The position numbers were made by a program, and so were the translations under genes. From assembly GCA_026416815.1 (NCBI GenBank), contig JAOAEJ010000006.1, forward strand, positions 1 to 36,899: 36,899 bases of DNA. Reading direction: 5' to 3'. Each line of letters starts with the position of its first letter. Positions within the stretch are counted from its first letter, which is position 1. Of the stretch, positions 23,854 to 32,381 are shown one piece after another. This DNA is from Clostridia bacterium. Lineage in GTDB: Bacteria > Bacillota > Clostridia > Acetivibrionales > DSM-2933. The notes under the pieces were generated by a model. That model worked only from the letters and a program-made list of their open reading frames with translations, ran no database searches and was not told the origin of the DNA.

Positions 23854-23953
23854 AGATAGTTTACAGTAAAAGTGATTATATCCAGTTAGGCAAATCACAC
23901 TTACCACAGCTCATTGCCTAACTGGAAATCACTAAGTTTACAGTAAACTATCT
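23854..23953 (+). repeat. Hairpin repeat with conserved core, copy A
   Basis: This 100-bp inverted repeat has outer arms AGATAGTTTAC/GTAAACTATCT, inner arms AGTGATT/AATCACT and CCAGTTAGGCAA/TTGCCTAACTGG, and the loop ATCACACTTACCACAGCTCA. The inner stem and loop match copy B at 17576-17681 closely; the outer arms do not match but pair within each copy. Confidence 0.78.
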
Positions 23954-24023
23954 TTAGAATCAATAGAATTTTGTAATATTAAAATGCACTAGCATATTAT
24001 TATATGTTTCCCAAACGATAATA

Positions 24024-25394
24024 TCAAGCCTTCAGCTGGGTGCTTGCCTTATTAATCAAATAGGGAAGCCTCTTTTGGCCACTTAATAACTTCTTGTAAT
24101 CAAGTTTCCCATTTATATTCCTGGGGAGTTTACCAGTAAAGTAAATCTCCTGGGGGCAAGCATGTCTGGAAAGATGCTCCAAGCAAAAGGCTCGTATATG
24201 CTCTGTAGAAAGGTCTTGGTTACTTCGGACAACCCAGGCAGCAACCCTTTGTCCTCGTAACTCATCATCAATACCTCTAACCGCAGCTTCCGTTACCCCT
24301 GGGCACAGGCTCAGAATTTTTTCAACCTGCTCAGGGATAATTTTATTACCGCCCTTATTTATAACATTGGTTTCTCTACCCAACAAATATAAATATCCTT
24401 CATCATCAATTCTACCCATGTCACCTATTGTTGCTTTAGGCTTGTAAAAGGGAGCGATATAGGGGCTTTCCACCCAAATTAGACCGCTGCTGTCTAACCA
24501 CATATTTACACCTGGAAAGGCCTTTCCCACAGAATCCGGGTGTTTGAGCAAAGCCTCTGTAAGGGCATAGCTCACATGTCCTAGTTCGCTTGCTCCATAA
24601 TACTCACAGAATTGCGCATTTGGAAATTTTTCTCTAAGACTTTTTACTGTGATGATATCCATTTTAGAGCCGGCACTTACCAGTGATTGGATATGATAAA
24701 GGGGCTCCTTCATACTCTTGAGGAGTATGCGGTAATTGGTGGGGACCATAAATATAGTGCTTACATTGTTCTGAGAAATTTCACTTATCCAGGTTCGGGG
24801 CAGAGTGGTTGACGCAATGACGACTGTACCGCCTTCGTGAAGCATATGTAAGCAGCTGTTAAGGTTGGCAGTATACACAAGGGAGCCAGTAACAAACAGT
24901 CTGTCAGCACAGCTTATGCCAAAAACCTCACTCTGGGGGGCAAAGGCAGCTGTCCAGCTCTGGTGGTCACGCCATATAAGTTTGGGAGTTCCTGTACTAC
25001 CCGAGCTGAGGGCTCCTAAAAAGAAATCTGAAGACTCTACCAAGGGTAAGGAGGAGGTAGTATTACAGGGTAAGATAAAATCTTCAGTGATGAATAAGTC
25101 GGGCTCAATGGTGTTAACTATATCCTCAAGTACCTTTAGTGGTGTTGAAGGATCTATAAGTACAGAAGCCAGACCTGCACGGGCTGCTCCAATAAAATAA
25201 CAGAGCTGCATTATCGGCTCATGCAGCTTTATTATTACTTTGCTGCCTTTTGGAGCAGAACAAGCCAGTCTATAGGCTAAAAAGTCTATTTTATCGGCAA
25301 AATCTATGTAAGTAAGTGCTAGGGAACCGTTAATAAGGCATATCTTATCCGGTTGTTCTTCTTTCCATTTATACAGATTTTCATATATCAGCAT
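24024..25394 (-). CDS. AMP-forming acyl-CoA synthetase/ligase (YhfT-like)
   Basis: This 456-residue enzyme of the ANL superfamily activates a carboxylic acid as acyl-AMP and passes it to CoA. Motifs are the P-loop LSSGSTGTPK, YGASELGH (A5-type), GDMGRIDDEGYLYLLGR (A7-A8 hinge) and PRNINGKLDYKKL, with the C-terminal catalytic lysine. It is short for a fatty acyl-CoA synthetase. It lies 5 bp after the thiolase gene in a bioY-thiolase-ligase operon. That matches the BirA-controlled yhfUTS genes of Bacillus subtilis, where the ligase and thiolase are suspected of handling a biotin-related or fatty acyl substrate. The exact substrate is unknown. Confidence 0.87.
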   Translation of the reverse strand: MLIYENLYKWKEEQPDKICLINGSLALTYIDFADKIDFLAYRLACSAPKGSKVIIKLHEPIMQLCYFIGAARAGLASVLIDPSTPLKVLEDIVNTIEPDLFITEDFILPCNTTSSLPLVESSDFFLGALSSGSTGTPKLIWRDHQSWTAAFAPQSEVFGISCADRLFVTGSLVYTANLNSCLHMLHEGGTVVIASTTLPRTWISEISQNNVSTIFMVPTNYRILLKSMKEPLYHIQSLVSAGSKMDIITVKSLREKFPNAQFCEYYGASELGHVSYALTEALLKHPDSVGKAFPGVNMWLDSSGLIWVESPYIAPFYKPKATIGDMGRIDDEGYLYLLGRETNVINKGGNKIIPEQVEKILSLCPGVTEAAVRGIDDELRGQRVAAWVVRSNQDLSTEHIRAFCLEHLSRHACPQEIYFTGKLPRNINGKLDYKKLLSGQKRLPYLINKASTQLKA

Positions 25395-25399
25395 TTAAA

Positions 25400-26557
25400 C
25401 TATCCGCACCTTTCAACCAGTGTTGCTACTCCTTGGCCTCCTGCTACACCTATTGAAGCTATTCCTTTATCACCGTTTATTCTCTTTAAGGCTGCGATCA
25501 GATGGAGAAGAATAATAGCTCCTGAAGCACCATAAGGGTGACCGTAAGCTAGTGCTCCACCTAAAATATTTACTTTATCAAGCTCTACGCCCAATTTACT
25601 GCAGCATGCCAGCACTTTTACCGCAAAGGCCTCATTTATCTCAAAGGCATTTATATCTTGTACCGAAAGATTATGTTTATCCAATAGTTTATTGATTGCG
25701 TATACCGGGCCGAGAGGAAAGTAGTTTGGGTCATTGCCTGCACTGCATGAATCAAGGAGAACAGCTTCGGGCTTTAAATTGTACTTGTCTACCGCTGTCG
25801 AGGAGCAAAGCAGTACTGCAGCCGCACCATCATGAGTAAGACAGGCATTGCCGGCAGTGATTTTACCGTCGGTAGAAAACGCTGGAGGCATTCGGCTTAA
25901 GAGTCTGGGAGTTATATTTGCACGTACACTTTCGTCCTCGTCTATTACCTTTTCATTAATACTCAAAGGTACGATCATATCTCTTAAAAGACCCTCATTA
26001 CGAGCTTTATATGCTTTATTGTGGCTTGCAAGGGCAAATAAGTCCATATCCTCCCTTGATATATTCATTAATTTTGCTACATTTTCAGCACCTTCACCCA
26101 TTTCAGGATCACCTATGGCTGGAGTAGAAAAAGGAGCCCTGTCATAAAAGGTGTCTTCTCCTTGAAAGCGGGGGTCACGCCTATTAAACTGTCGTCTTGG
26201 AGCCATACTTGTACTTTCAACACCTCCGGCGATGACAGCATCCGCTTGCATTGATTGTATAAGGGCGGCTCCGAGGGCTACAGCACTCAACCCAGAGCCA
26301 CATTGGAAATCTACCGTTATACCTGGGATGCTGTATGGCCAGCCTGCCTCAAGAAGTGATACCCTGGCTATGTTTCCGCCGGGACCTACTGCATTGCCTA
26401 AAATAACCTGATTTACAGCTTCGGGAGGTAATGAAAACTTATTTAAAACTTCATTAAGTACTTTTGCGGCTAGTTTTTCGGGTAAAAAGCTTTTGAGTAA
26501 GCCGCCGGTTTTACCTATGGGGGTTCTTGCTCCGCCCACGATATAAACGGCATTCAT
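25400..26557 (-). CDS. Thiolase-family acyltransferase (YhfS-like), second catalytic Cys absent
   Basis: This is a 385-residue thiolase-fold protein. The acyl-accepting C86 lies in DFQCGSGLSAV, and NEAFAV and the catalytic histidine in GHPYGASGA are present. The C-terminal CxGxG motif that normally carries the second catalytic cysteine reads SIGVAGGQG, with Gly at the Cys position. Normal thiolytic cleavage or Claisen condensation may therefore be altered. The ATG overlaps the bioY stop codon by four bases (ATGA), so the genes are translationally coupled. Co-transcription with bioY and an acyl ligase under a BirA-type operator links it to biotin supply. A specific reaction cannot be assigned. 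Confidence 0.88.
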   Translation of the reverse strand: MNAVYIVGGARTPIGKTGGLLKSFLPEKLAAKVLNEVLNKFSLPPEAVNQVILGNAVGPGGNIARVSLLEAGWPYSIPGITVDFQCGSGLSAVALGAALIQSMQADAVIAGGVESTSMAPRRQFNRRDPRFQGEDTFYDRAPFSTPAIGDPEMGEGAENVAKLMNISREDMDLFALASHNKAYKARNEGLLRDMIVPLSINEKVIDEDESVRANITPRLLSRMPPAFSTDGKITAGNACLTHDGAAAVLLCSSTAVDKYNLKPEAVLLDSCSAGNDPNYFPLGPVYAINKLLDKHNLSVQDINAFEINEAFAVKVLACCSKLGVELDKVNILGGALAYGHPYGASGAIILLHLIAALKRINGDKGIASIGVAGGQGVATLVERCG

Positions 26558-27102
26558 CGCAAATTCAGCCTGTTCAATTGCTTATTGACAGCCACAGCTA
26601 CAAGTGAAGCCACAGCTACTTTAAAAATGTCTCCGGGTATAAAGGGTAAAGCTCCTGCAGTAAGAGCGGCTATCAAGCTTATGCCTTTAGCGTGGCTGAG
26701 CCATAAGATACCCAGTATGTAAACAGCAATAATTCCTCCGATTGTATTAGCAGCAGCAAGTCGAACTATATTAGTGCCTTTTCCTTTTAACATAGAGATT
26801 ACTACTGCCCCTACTAAAAATCCTATAAGATATCCACCCCTTGGTCCGGCTAATACACTTGGCCCGCTGGTGCCGCCTGCAAAAACAGGTACGCCTATAA
26901 TGCCCAATCCGAGGAATACGGCTACACTAGAGGCAGCCTGACGAGTTGTCAAAATGCAGCCTGCAAGCATTATACCCAGAGTTTGTCCTGTAATCGGGAC
27001 AGGGCTGAATGGAACATTAATAGATACAAAGCCCAAGACAGAAATAATTGCTGCAAATAGTGCAGGGAATACAATATCCCTTACGTTTATTTTTTGTGAC
27101 AT
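26554..27102 (-). CDS. bioY: BioY biotin transporter substrate-binding subunit
   Basis: This 182-residue S component of an energy-coupling factor (ECF) transporter captures biotin in the membrane. Six hydrophobic helices are visible. Family signatures are FVSINVPFSPVPITGQTLG, VFAGGTSGPSVLAGPRGGYLIGF and AGALPFIPGDIFKVAVAS. The ATP-driving EcfA/EcfT module is not in the window and is presumably shared. The ATG at 27102 has AGGAGG 8 nt upstream. A BirA-type operator lies about 100 bp upstream, so transcription should fall when biotin is plentiful. It is first gene of the bioY-thiolase-ligase operon. Confidence 0.95.
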   Translation of the reverse strand: MSQKINVRDIVFPALFAAIISVLGFVSINVPFSPVPITGQTLGIMLAGCILTTRQAASSVAVFLGLGIIGVPVFAGGTSGPSVLAGPRGGYLIGFLVGAVVISMLKGKGTNIVRLAAANTIGGIIAVYILGILWLSHAKGISLIAALTAGALPFIPGDIFKVAVASLVAVAVNKQLNRLNLR

Positions 27103-27198
27103 GAAAATGCCTCCTAATAGAGTGAATTTGAAAGGTAATTTCCTTGAGACGTATAAATATTTCCTTTCGTAATTAAAGTCTAATTGATGAAAAGTGTA

Positions 27199-27230
27199 TT
27201 GTCAACCTAAAAGAATTGAATGGTTAACGA
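27199..27230 (-). promoter_or_regulatory. BirA-type biotin operator
   Basis: Read on the minus strand, TCGTTAACC is followed by 14 bases and then GGTTGACAA. This matches the bipartite BirA operator of Firmicutes (TTGTTAACC-N14-16-GGTTAACAA), with only one or two departures. It sits about 97-128 bp upstream of the bioY start. It predicts repression by biotinyl-AMP-bound BirA. Confidence 0.85.
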
Positions 27231-27258
27231 TGATGTGGTATATGCTATAGTTTTTAAC

Positions 27259-27302
27259 AAAAAAAAAGACTTGAAAGGAGTGTAAATCCCTTCCAAGTCT
27301 TC
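27259..27302 (-). terminator. Rho-independent terminator of the PPC/DUF296 gene
   Basis: On the minus strand AAGACTTGGAAGGGA and TCCTTTCAAGTCTT form a long stem around a 7-nt loop, followed by a run of eight or more T. It separates the PPC gene from the bioY promoter region. Confidence 0.88.
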
Positions 27303-27309
27303 TTGTAAC

Positions 27310-27762
27310 CTAAGGTTTTTCTATTACATTAAGGAGTGTAAATCCGGTCTTTTCGTCGGGCAGCCTTACAGTTTCAACCCCGACTATCTCATATATAACA
27401 ACTTCGCCTACAACCCAAACAGAGGCTCCGTTACGAAGGCAGCCGGTAGTTGTTTTACCTGCTCTGCCGAGAGCGCCATGTATATGGAGGACGGGTTTAC
27501 CGTCTTTAGTAGGAGCGATGATACCTGTAGCTACAACCTCATGGGCTCCGTCAATGGGTACTGACATGGGCCTTGGAGGCAGTTCTTCGGTTTTCCTTGG
27601 GCCTACAATTATATCGCATTCATCTATACAGCCTATCATAGTAACATGGCCTGTTGTAATACCCTTTTCCTCAACGAATTTTTCTATGCACTCCGGGATT
27701 ATATCACCGTCTTCAAGACGTAATACAAAAACCCTGCCGATTTTTCCTTCTACTGCTTTCAT
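27310..27762 (-). CDS. PPC/DUF296 domain protein
   Basis: This 150-residue protein consists of one PPC (plants and prokaryotes conserved, DUF296) domain. FVLRLEDGDIIPECIEKFV opens the fold, and the HIHGALGR segment carries the conserved histidines that bind a metal ion in prokaryotic members. In plants the domain occurs in AT-hook DNA-binding proteins; the bacterial role is unknown. The ATG at 27762 follows AGGAGAG; a longer in-frame extension upstream is AT-rich and lacks a binding site. It is monocistronic, with a strong terminator. Confidence 0.85.
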   Translation of the reverse strand: MKAVEGKIGRVFVLRLEDGDIIPECIEKFVEEKGITTGHVTMIGCIDECDIIVGPRKTEELPPRPMSVPIDGAHEVVATGIIAPTKDGKPVLHIHGALGRAGKTTTGCLRNGASVWVVGEVVIYEIVGVETVRLPDEKTGFTLLNVIEKP

Positions 27763-27928
27763 ACAAACTCTCCTCATTATTAAATATATATAATTATATA
27801 AATATATGACATGTAATGGCAAACAAAACTATTATAGTACACAAAATCAAAAAGAGTCAATCAAGTTTAAAAGACCTAGAAATAGGTCCTAAAGGCCGGG
27901 GAAATATGCCCAAGAAGATTCATGGATT

Positions 27929-27957
27929 TTGACACATTAGGTGTGATATATTAAAAT
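27929..27957 (+). promoter_or_regulatory. Sigma-A promoter of ftsK
   Basis: A perfect TTGACA (27929-27934) is followed after 17 bp by TAAAAT (27952-27957). It implies a leader of about 165 nt before the start chosen at 28132. Confidence 0.75.
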
Positions 27958-28029
27958 AAAATGGTGCATATTTAAATAAAAATAAAATATGTTACAAAAA
28001 ATGTAGTTTTATGTAAGGCATTGCTTTGT

Positions 28030-28067
28030 AGATAGTTAACTACAAAAGTGACTACTGGTAACTATCT
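28030..28067 (+). repeat. Short hairpin element D (38 bp)
   Basis: AGATAGTTA (28030-28038) and TAACTATCT (28059-28067) are a perfect 9-bp inverted repeat. The inside reads ACTACAAAAGTGACTACTGG, which resembles the left arm of the longer hairpin repeats (AAAAGTGATT...CCAG). It may be an internally deleted relative of copy A. Confidence 0.5.
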
Positions 28068-28131
28068 TTATACAACACGCTTCAAAGAAAATAAAATAAT
28101 ATCCCATCCAAGGAAGGTAAATAAAACAAAT

Positions 28132-30687
28132 ATGAAGACATCATACTCCCAAGGTTACAACCCAAATTTCAAAAAAAGTAACAAAAAGAAAAAAGGAAAT
28201 AAAGCTAATAGGAATCTAGTTATATTTGGTATAGTGGCTGTAAGCTCTATGTATTTCTCAGGTGGTACTGTACTGGGGTTTTTTATGGCTTTTGCCATAG
28301 GCCTGCTAATCGCTGCAGGGATTCTTTTTTTGTTGGACACCTTATTGGCTAAGCCCGGCAAAAGGCCAGGGGCAGGAAAAAGCACAAAGCAGCAAACAAC
28401 TGTAAATATAGGAACAGTAGAGCATTCAGCACGTACAAAGCAAAAATCCCGCAGATTTAGAAGTATTGAGAGTAAAAACTTTAACTGGGTAGTGGAAGAG
28501 GCAGCTGAGCAACCTGTAAAGGTGGAGGAAAAGCCGCAGATAAAGGAAATAAAGGTGGAAGAGAAAAAAGAAAAGTTCATACCCTACCGTTCACCCTTTG
28601 ATCCTATCATTAAACCTGTGCAGAAAAAAGAGCTGGAGGTTGGGGAGAAAATAGAATCTATAATAGTAGAGCTTGCCAGTGTAGCAAATATGAAAGCTGT
28701 AGTGCAAAAGCCTGTAGAGAAGGCTCAAAAAGAGGTGCTTGAAGAAGCGGATGCCGATATACTTGAAGTAAAGGAAAGCGACGACTATCTTGATATAGAA
28801 GAAGAGGAAGTTGCTAATGAATTAGAATATACAACCGACGATGGAATTAAAACTGTTGATGTTGTAGAACCATGTACAGAAGAGGGCGTATCCCAGTACA
28901 TATCAAATGAATTGCCTGACGTGCAAGACGATGAGCTGATGGACATTGAGGAGCAGGAAGAGGAAGAACTAAGAGATATTGATGAAGAAATGAGCGACGA
29001 AGAATTCGAGGAAAACGTACTCAAATATGAAGGCCTGAAGGACTTAGACTACGTTGGTGAAGAAGAACAGGTATTGGAAGACGACGATTTGGCATTGGAG
29101 GATATACCTTTGGGACTATCCCATGACAGCGGGATTAAAGCCTTGAAAGTTTACTTAAAACGTGAAGCCCGTCCTGAGCCGCCAAAGATAAAGGTAGTAC
29201 ATAAAACTGATGACACAACGATAGAAAAAAAACGCAGGCAGATACATGTACGTCCACCGGTAGAGCTGTTGGGAAAACGAAATGAGCCAGAGAAGGAAGA
29301 AGAAGTGGAGATATCCCATGCAGAATATAATGCAAGGAAGCTGGTAGATACTTTGGCAAGTTTTGGTGTAGGCGCTAAGGTTATAAACATAAGTGAAGGA
29401 CCGGCAGTAACAAGGTATGAGCTTCAACCGAATGTGGGAGTCAAGGTTAGCAAAATAGTCAGTCTTGCAGATGATATAGCCTTAAACCTGGCAGCTACAG
29501 GAGTAAGAATAGAAGCTCCAATACCCGGAAAAGCAGCGGTGGGTATAGAAGTACCCAATAAAGAGGTAACTCCGGTATTTCTAAGGGATGTAATAGAAAC
29601 CGATGAGTTCCTCGATCATCCATCCAAGCTTGCTTTTGCAGTAGGTAAGGACATAGCCGGAAATGTTGTGGTTGCCGATATAGCCAAAATGCCCCATTTG
29701 CTTATTGCCGGGGCTACCGGGTCGGGTAAGAGTGTATGTATAAACACCCTCATAGCAAGCATCCTTTATAAAGCATCCCCATCGGAAGTTAAGCTCTTGA
29801 TGGTAGACCCTAAAGTAGTAGAACTTAGCATATATAATGGTATACCGCACCTTCTCATACCGGTAGTGACTGACCCCAAAAAGGCCGCAGGAGCTTTAAA
29901 TTGGGCAGTTATAGAAATGACCAATCGCTACAGATTGTTTGCTGACAATAATGTTAGAGATTTAAAGGGCTATAATGCAATGCTGGCGGAGCGAGGAGAA
30001 GAAAATCTGCTTCCCCAGGTAGTTATAATAATAGATGAGTTGGCCGACCTGATGATGGTAGCACCAAATGATGTAGAGGACTGCATATGCAGGCTTGCAC
30101 AGATGGCCAGAGCCGCAGGAATGCACCTTGTCATAGCGACGCAAAGACCATCGGTAGACGTCATCACCGGTGTTATAAAAGCTAATGTACCTTCCCGTAT
30201 ATCCTTTGCAGTATCATCCCAGATAGATTCCCGTACAATTTTGGATATGGCGGGAGCAGAAAAGCTTCTGGGCAGGGGAGACATGTTGTTTAATCCTATA
30301 GGGGAACCCAAGCCTGTAAGGGTACAGGGGGGCTTTATATCCGATAAGGAGGTAGAGTCTATAGTAGCTCACCTAAAGGCTGGAGTTACAGCAGAGTACG
30401 ATGAAGACATTCTAAAAGCCATAGAGAAACAGCCGGAAGCAGCACAAGCTGAATCACAGAACAACAGCAACGGTGACGATGAGCTCCTTCCTCAGGCAAT
30501 CGAAATGGTAATAGAACTTGGACAGGCTTCAGCATCATTTATACAAAGAAAATTCAAGGTTGGCTATTCAAGAGCTGCCAGAATTATAGATCAGATGGAG
30601 GCATGGGGAGTAGTTAGCAAAGCTGATGGAAGCAAACCCCGCCAAGTACTGGTCACAAAACAAGAATGGGCAGAATTGAATGCATAG
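28132..30687 (+). CDS. ftsK: FtsK/SpoIIIE-family DNA translocase
   Basis: This 851-residue motor pumps double-stranded DNA during division or sporulation. A basic N-terminus is followed by a short hydrophobic region (about 28-70) that fits two rather than the usual four membrane helices. A long, highly acidic linker (about 120-340) comes next, then the alpha/beta motor (from about 400) with Walker A GATGSGKS and Walker [15 protein letters not shown]-terminal gamma winged helix (about 780-845; [20 protein letters not shown]) is last, which reads oriented KOPS/SRS sequences. The start at 28132 is the first Met after AAGGAAGG, though the spacing of 14 is long; a farther upstream frame would run through hairpin element D. 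Whether it is FtsK or SpoIIIE in function cannot be told. Confidence 0.92.
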   Translation: MKTSYSQGYNPNFKKSNKKKKGNKANRNLVIFGIVAVSSMYFSGGTVLGFFMAFAIGLLIAAGILFLLDTLLAKPGKRPGAGKSTKQQTTVNIGTVEHSARTKQKSRRFRSIESKNFNWVVEEAAEQPVKVEEKPQIKEIKVEEKKEKFIPYRSPFDPIIKPVQKKELEVGEKIESIIVELASVANMKAVVQKPVEKAQKEVLEEADADILEVKESDDYLDIEEEEVANELEYTTDDGIKTVDVVEPCTEEGVSQYISNELPDVQDDELMDIEEQEEEELRDIDEEMSDEEFEENVLKYEGLKDLDYVGEEEQVLEDDDLALEDIPLGLSHDSGIKALKVYLKREARPEPPKIKVVHKTDDTTIEKKRRQIHVRPPVELLGKRNEPEKEEEVEISHAEYNARKLVDTLASFGVGAKVINISEGPAVTRYELQPNVGVKVSKIVSLADDIALNLAATGVRIEAPIPGKAAVGIEVPNKEVTPVFLRDVIETDEFLDHPSKLAFAVGKDIAGNVVVADIAKMPHLLIAGATGSGKSVCINTLIASILYKASPSEVKLLMVDPKVVELSIYNGIPHLLIPVVTDPKKAAGALNWAVIEMTNRYRLFADNNVRDLKGYNAMLAERGEENLLPQVVIIIDELADLMMVAPNDVEDCICRLAQMARAAGMHLVIATQRPSVDVITGVIKANVPSRISFAVSSQIDSRTILDMAGAEKLLGRGDMLFNPIGEPKPVRVQGGFISDKEVESIVAHLKAGVTAEYDEDILKAIEKQPEAAQAESQNNSNGDDELLPQAIEMVIELGQASASFIQRKFKVGYSRAARIIDQMEAWGVVSKADGSKPRQVLVTKQEWAELNA

Positions 30688-30709
30688 AAGAGTTGTAAAT
30701 ATAAAGCAA

Positions 30710-30733
30710 ATGCCCGCCGATTGGCGGGCATTC
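30710..30733. terminator. Bidirectional hairpin between ftsK and the symporter gene
   Basis: TGCCCGCC (30711-30718) pairs perfectly with GGCGGGCA (30723-30730) around a GATT loop. The T-tracts are short on both sides. It lies between two converging genes. Confidence 0.7.
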
Positions 30734-30756
30734 TACTACAATACTGAGTTATTGTT

Positions 30757-32124
30757 TTAACGGTTCACAGTATGTATTTTATCGGTCGAGGCAATCTCTA
30801 GATTATCCTCCCAAAGATACTTCTTGGTTTCTTTAACAAGCACTCCGCTTAAAAATAACAAGGAAATAAGATTGGGGATTGCCATAAGACCATTCGTAAG
30901 GTCTGCAAAATCCCAAACCAGCGAAAGTGAAAATATCGAGCCTACAAAAACCAAAGCTGTGTATACGATCTTATAGGGGATAATAGCCTTTTTGCCCAAT
31001 AAATATTCAATGGTTTTTTCAGAATAGTATGACCACCCAAGTATAGTTGAAAAGGCAAAAGTTATAAGCCCCACAGTCAAAACCAGTGCTCCTACCACCG
31101 GGATGGTAGAGAAAGCAGCCCTGGTAAGAGTAGCGCCTTTCAATCCCTGCTGCCAAAAGCCTGAGTTAACAATTACAAGGCCGGTCAATGCGCATACAAT
31201 AACAGTATCCCAAAACGTGCCTGTCGAAGAAACGAGTGCCTGTTTCACCGGATTTTTTGTCTGTGCTGCTGCTGCAACTATAGGAGCACTACCAAGACCC
31301 GATTCATTCGAAAATAGCCCTCTGGCTATTCCATATCTCATTGCATACATAATACTGGCCCCTGCGAAGCCTCCAACTGCAGCCTGGCCTGTAAATGCAG
31401 ATTGTAAAATGGTCAATACTGTAGATCCCAGTGTTTTATAACCCATTATAAGAATTATTGTGCAGCCTAAAATATAAAATCCAGCCATAAACGGTACCAG
31501 TATATCGCATACCCTTGCTATACTTTTTATACCTCCAAGAACCACTACAGCTGTCAGCACTGTCATTATCAACCCCGAAATCCATGTAGGAATTTTAAAT
31601 GTTTCATAAACCATTGTTGAAATGGAGTTAGCCTGCACCATACTACCTATACCAAAAGCGGCTATACTGGCAAATGTTGCAAACAAAATTCCCAGCCATT
31701 TTTTCTTCATCCCGTATTCAAGTACATACATAGGACCGCCTGCCATAGTGCCATCCGAGGTTTTGACCCTGTATTTTACCGAAAGGAGGGCCTCGGAATA
31801 CTTTGTAGCAATGCCGAAAACCCCTGTAAGCCATGTCCAAAGCACTGCTCCAGGACCACCTAATGCTACTGCCGTTGCGACACCTACTATATTTCCAGTA
31901 CCTATAGTAGCAGCTAGAGCGGTGGTGAGAGCACTAAATTGGCTTACATCCCCAGCCGAATCCGAGTCTCTGGTTACCGAAAGCTTAATTGCCTTGCCTA
32001 TGAATTTCTGTATAAACCTAAGTTTGAAAGTTAAAAAAATATGAGTCCCAAATAGTAGTATTAAAAGCGGCCATCCCCATAAAGCACTACTAAGTTGAGA
32101 AATAACACTTCCTATATTCTCCAT
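30757..32124 (-). CDS. Sodium:alanine/glycine symporter (AGCS family)
   Basis: This 455-residue membrane transporter has about eleven helices and takes up alanine or glycine with sodium. Family signatures are TALAATIGTGNIVGVATA, GPGAVLWTWLTGVFGIATKYSE, GGPMYVLEYG and RGLFSNESGLGSAPIVAAAA. The start is set at 32124, where GGGGAAG lies just upstream of MENIGSV; an in-frame extension of 33 codons upstream lacks a binding site. It is a single gene that converges with ftsK on a hairpin. The exact amino acid cannot be deduced. Confidence 0.93.
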   Translation of the reverse strand: MENIGSVISQLSSALWGWPLLILLFGTHIFLTFKLRFIQKFIGKAIKLSVTRDSDSAGDVSQFSALTTALAATIGTGNIVGVATAVALGGPGAVLWTWLTGVFGIATKYSEALLSVKYRVKTSDGTMAGGPMYVLEYGMKKKWLGILFATFASIAAFGIGSMVQANSISTMVYETFKIPTWISGLIMTVLTAVVVLGGIKSIARVCDILVPFMAGFYILGCTIILIMGYKTLGSTVLTILQSAFTGQAAVGGFAGASIMYAMRYGIARGLFSNESGLGSAPIVAAAAQTKNPVKQALVSSTGTFWDTVIVCALTGLVIVNSGFWQQGLKGATLTRAAFSTIPVVGALVLTVGLITFAFSTILGWSYYSEKTIEYLLGKKAIIPYKIVYTALVFVGSIFSLSLVWDFADLTNGLMAIPNLISLLFLSGVLVKETKKYLWEDNLEIASTDKIHTVNR

Positions 32125-32381
32125 AATCACTTCCCCTTTTATCATTTTTTTAGATACTCCGGCATGAAATACATGCCCTCCCAATTCTAAACAAGGTAAA
32201 ACCTGCAAATGGTTTAGTATCATATAATTATTGTATCCGACTGGATATAAATAATTTAACTATTAACCTTGAAATGAAAAATTTATGAAAAAATCTCTCA
32301 AACGATAAACAAGCCCTATATTGATAAGGTCAGTTTGTTATATAATAAGTAAAAATGTATCATTGAAGGGTAAATAATCAT

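Larger units (their letters stand above)
23718..24023. other. Repeat-filled intergenic region
   Basis: This 306-bp gap between two minus-strand genes consists largely of repeats: the shortened MITE at 23746-23811 and the hairpin repeat at 23854-23953. The hairpin may stop transcription from the bioY operon, because no classical terminator follows the ligase gene. No gene is present. Confidence 0.6.
27763..28131. other. Intergenic region upstream of ftsK
   Basis: This 369-bp divergent region has no gene. A GAAA-capped 6-bp hairpin, GACCTA-GAAA-TAGGTC, lies around 27873-27888. A sigma-A promoter lies at 27929-27957 and the 38-bp hairpin element at 28030-28067. The hairpin element falls between the promoter and the ftsK start, so it would be in the ftsK leader RNA. 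Confidence 0.5.

Noticed and set aside
28048..28131. Upstream extension of FtsK from 28048
   Set aside because: It begins at a GTG inside hairpin element D with no binding site. The Met at 28132 is a better start.
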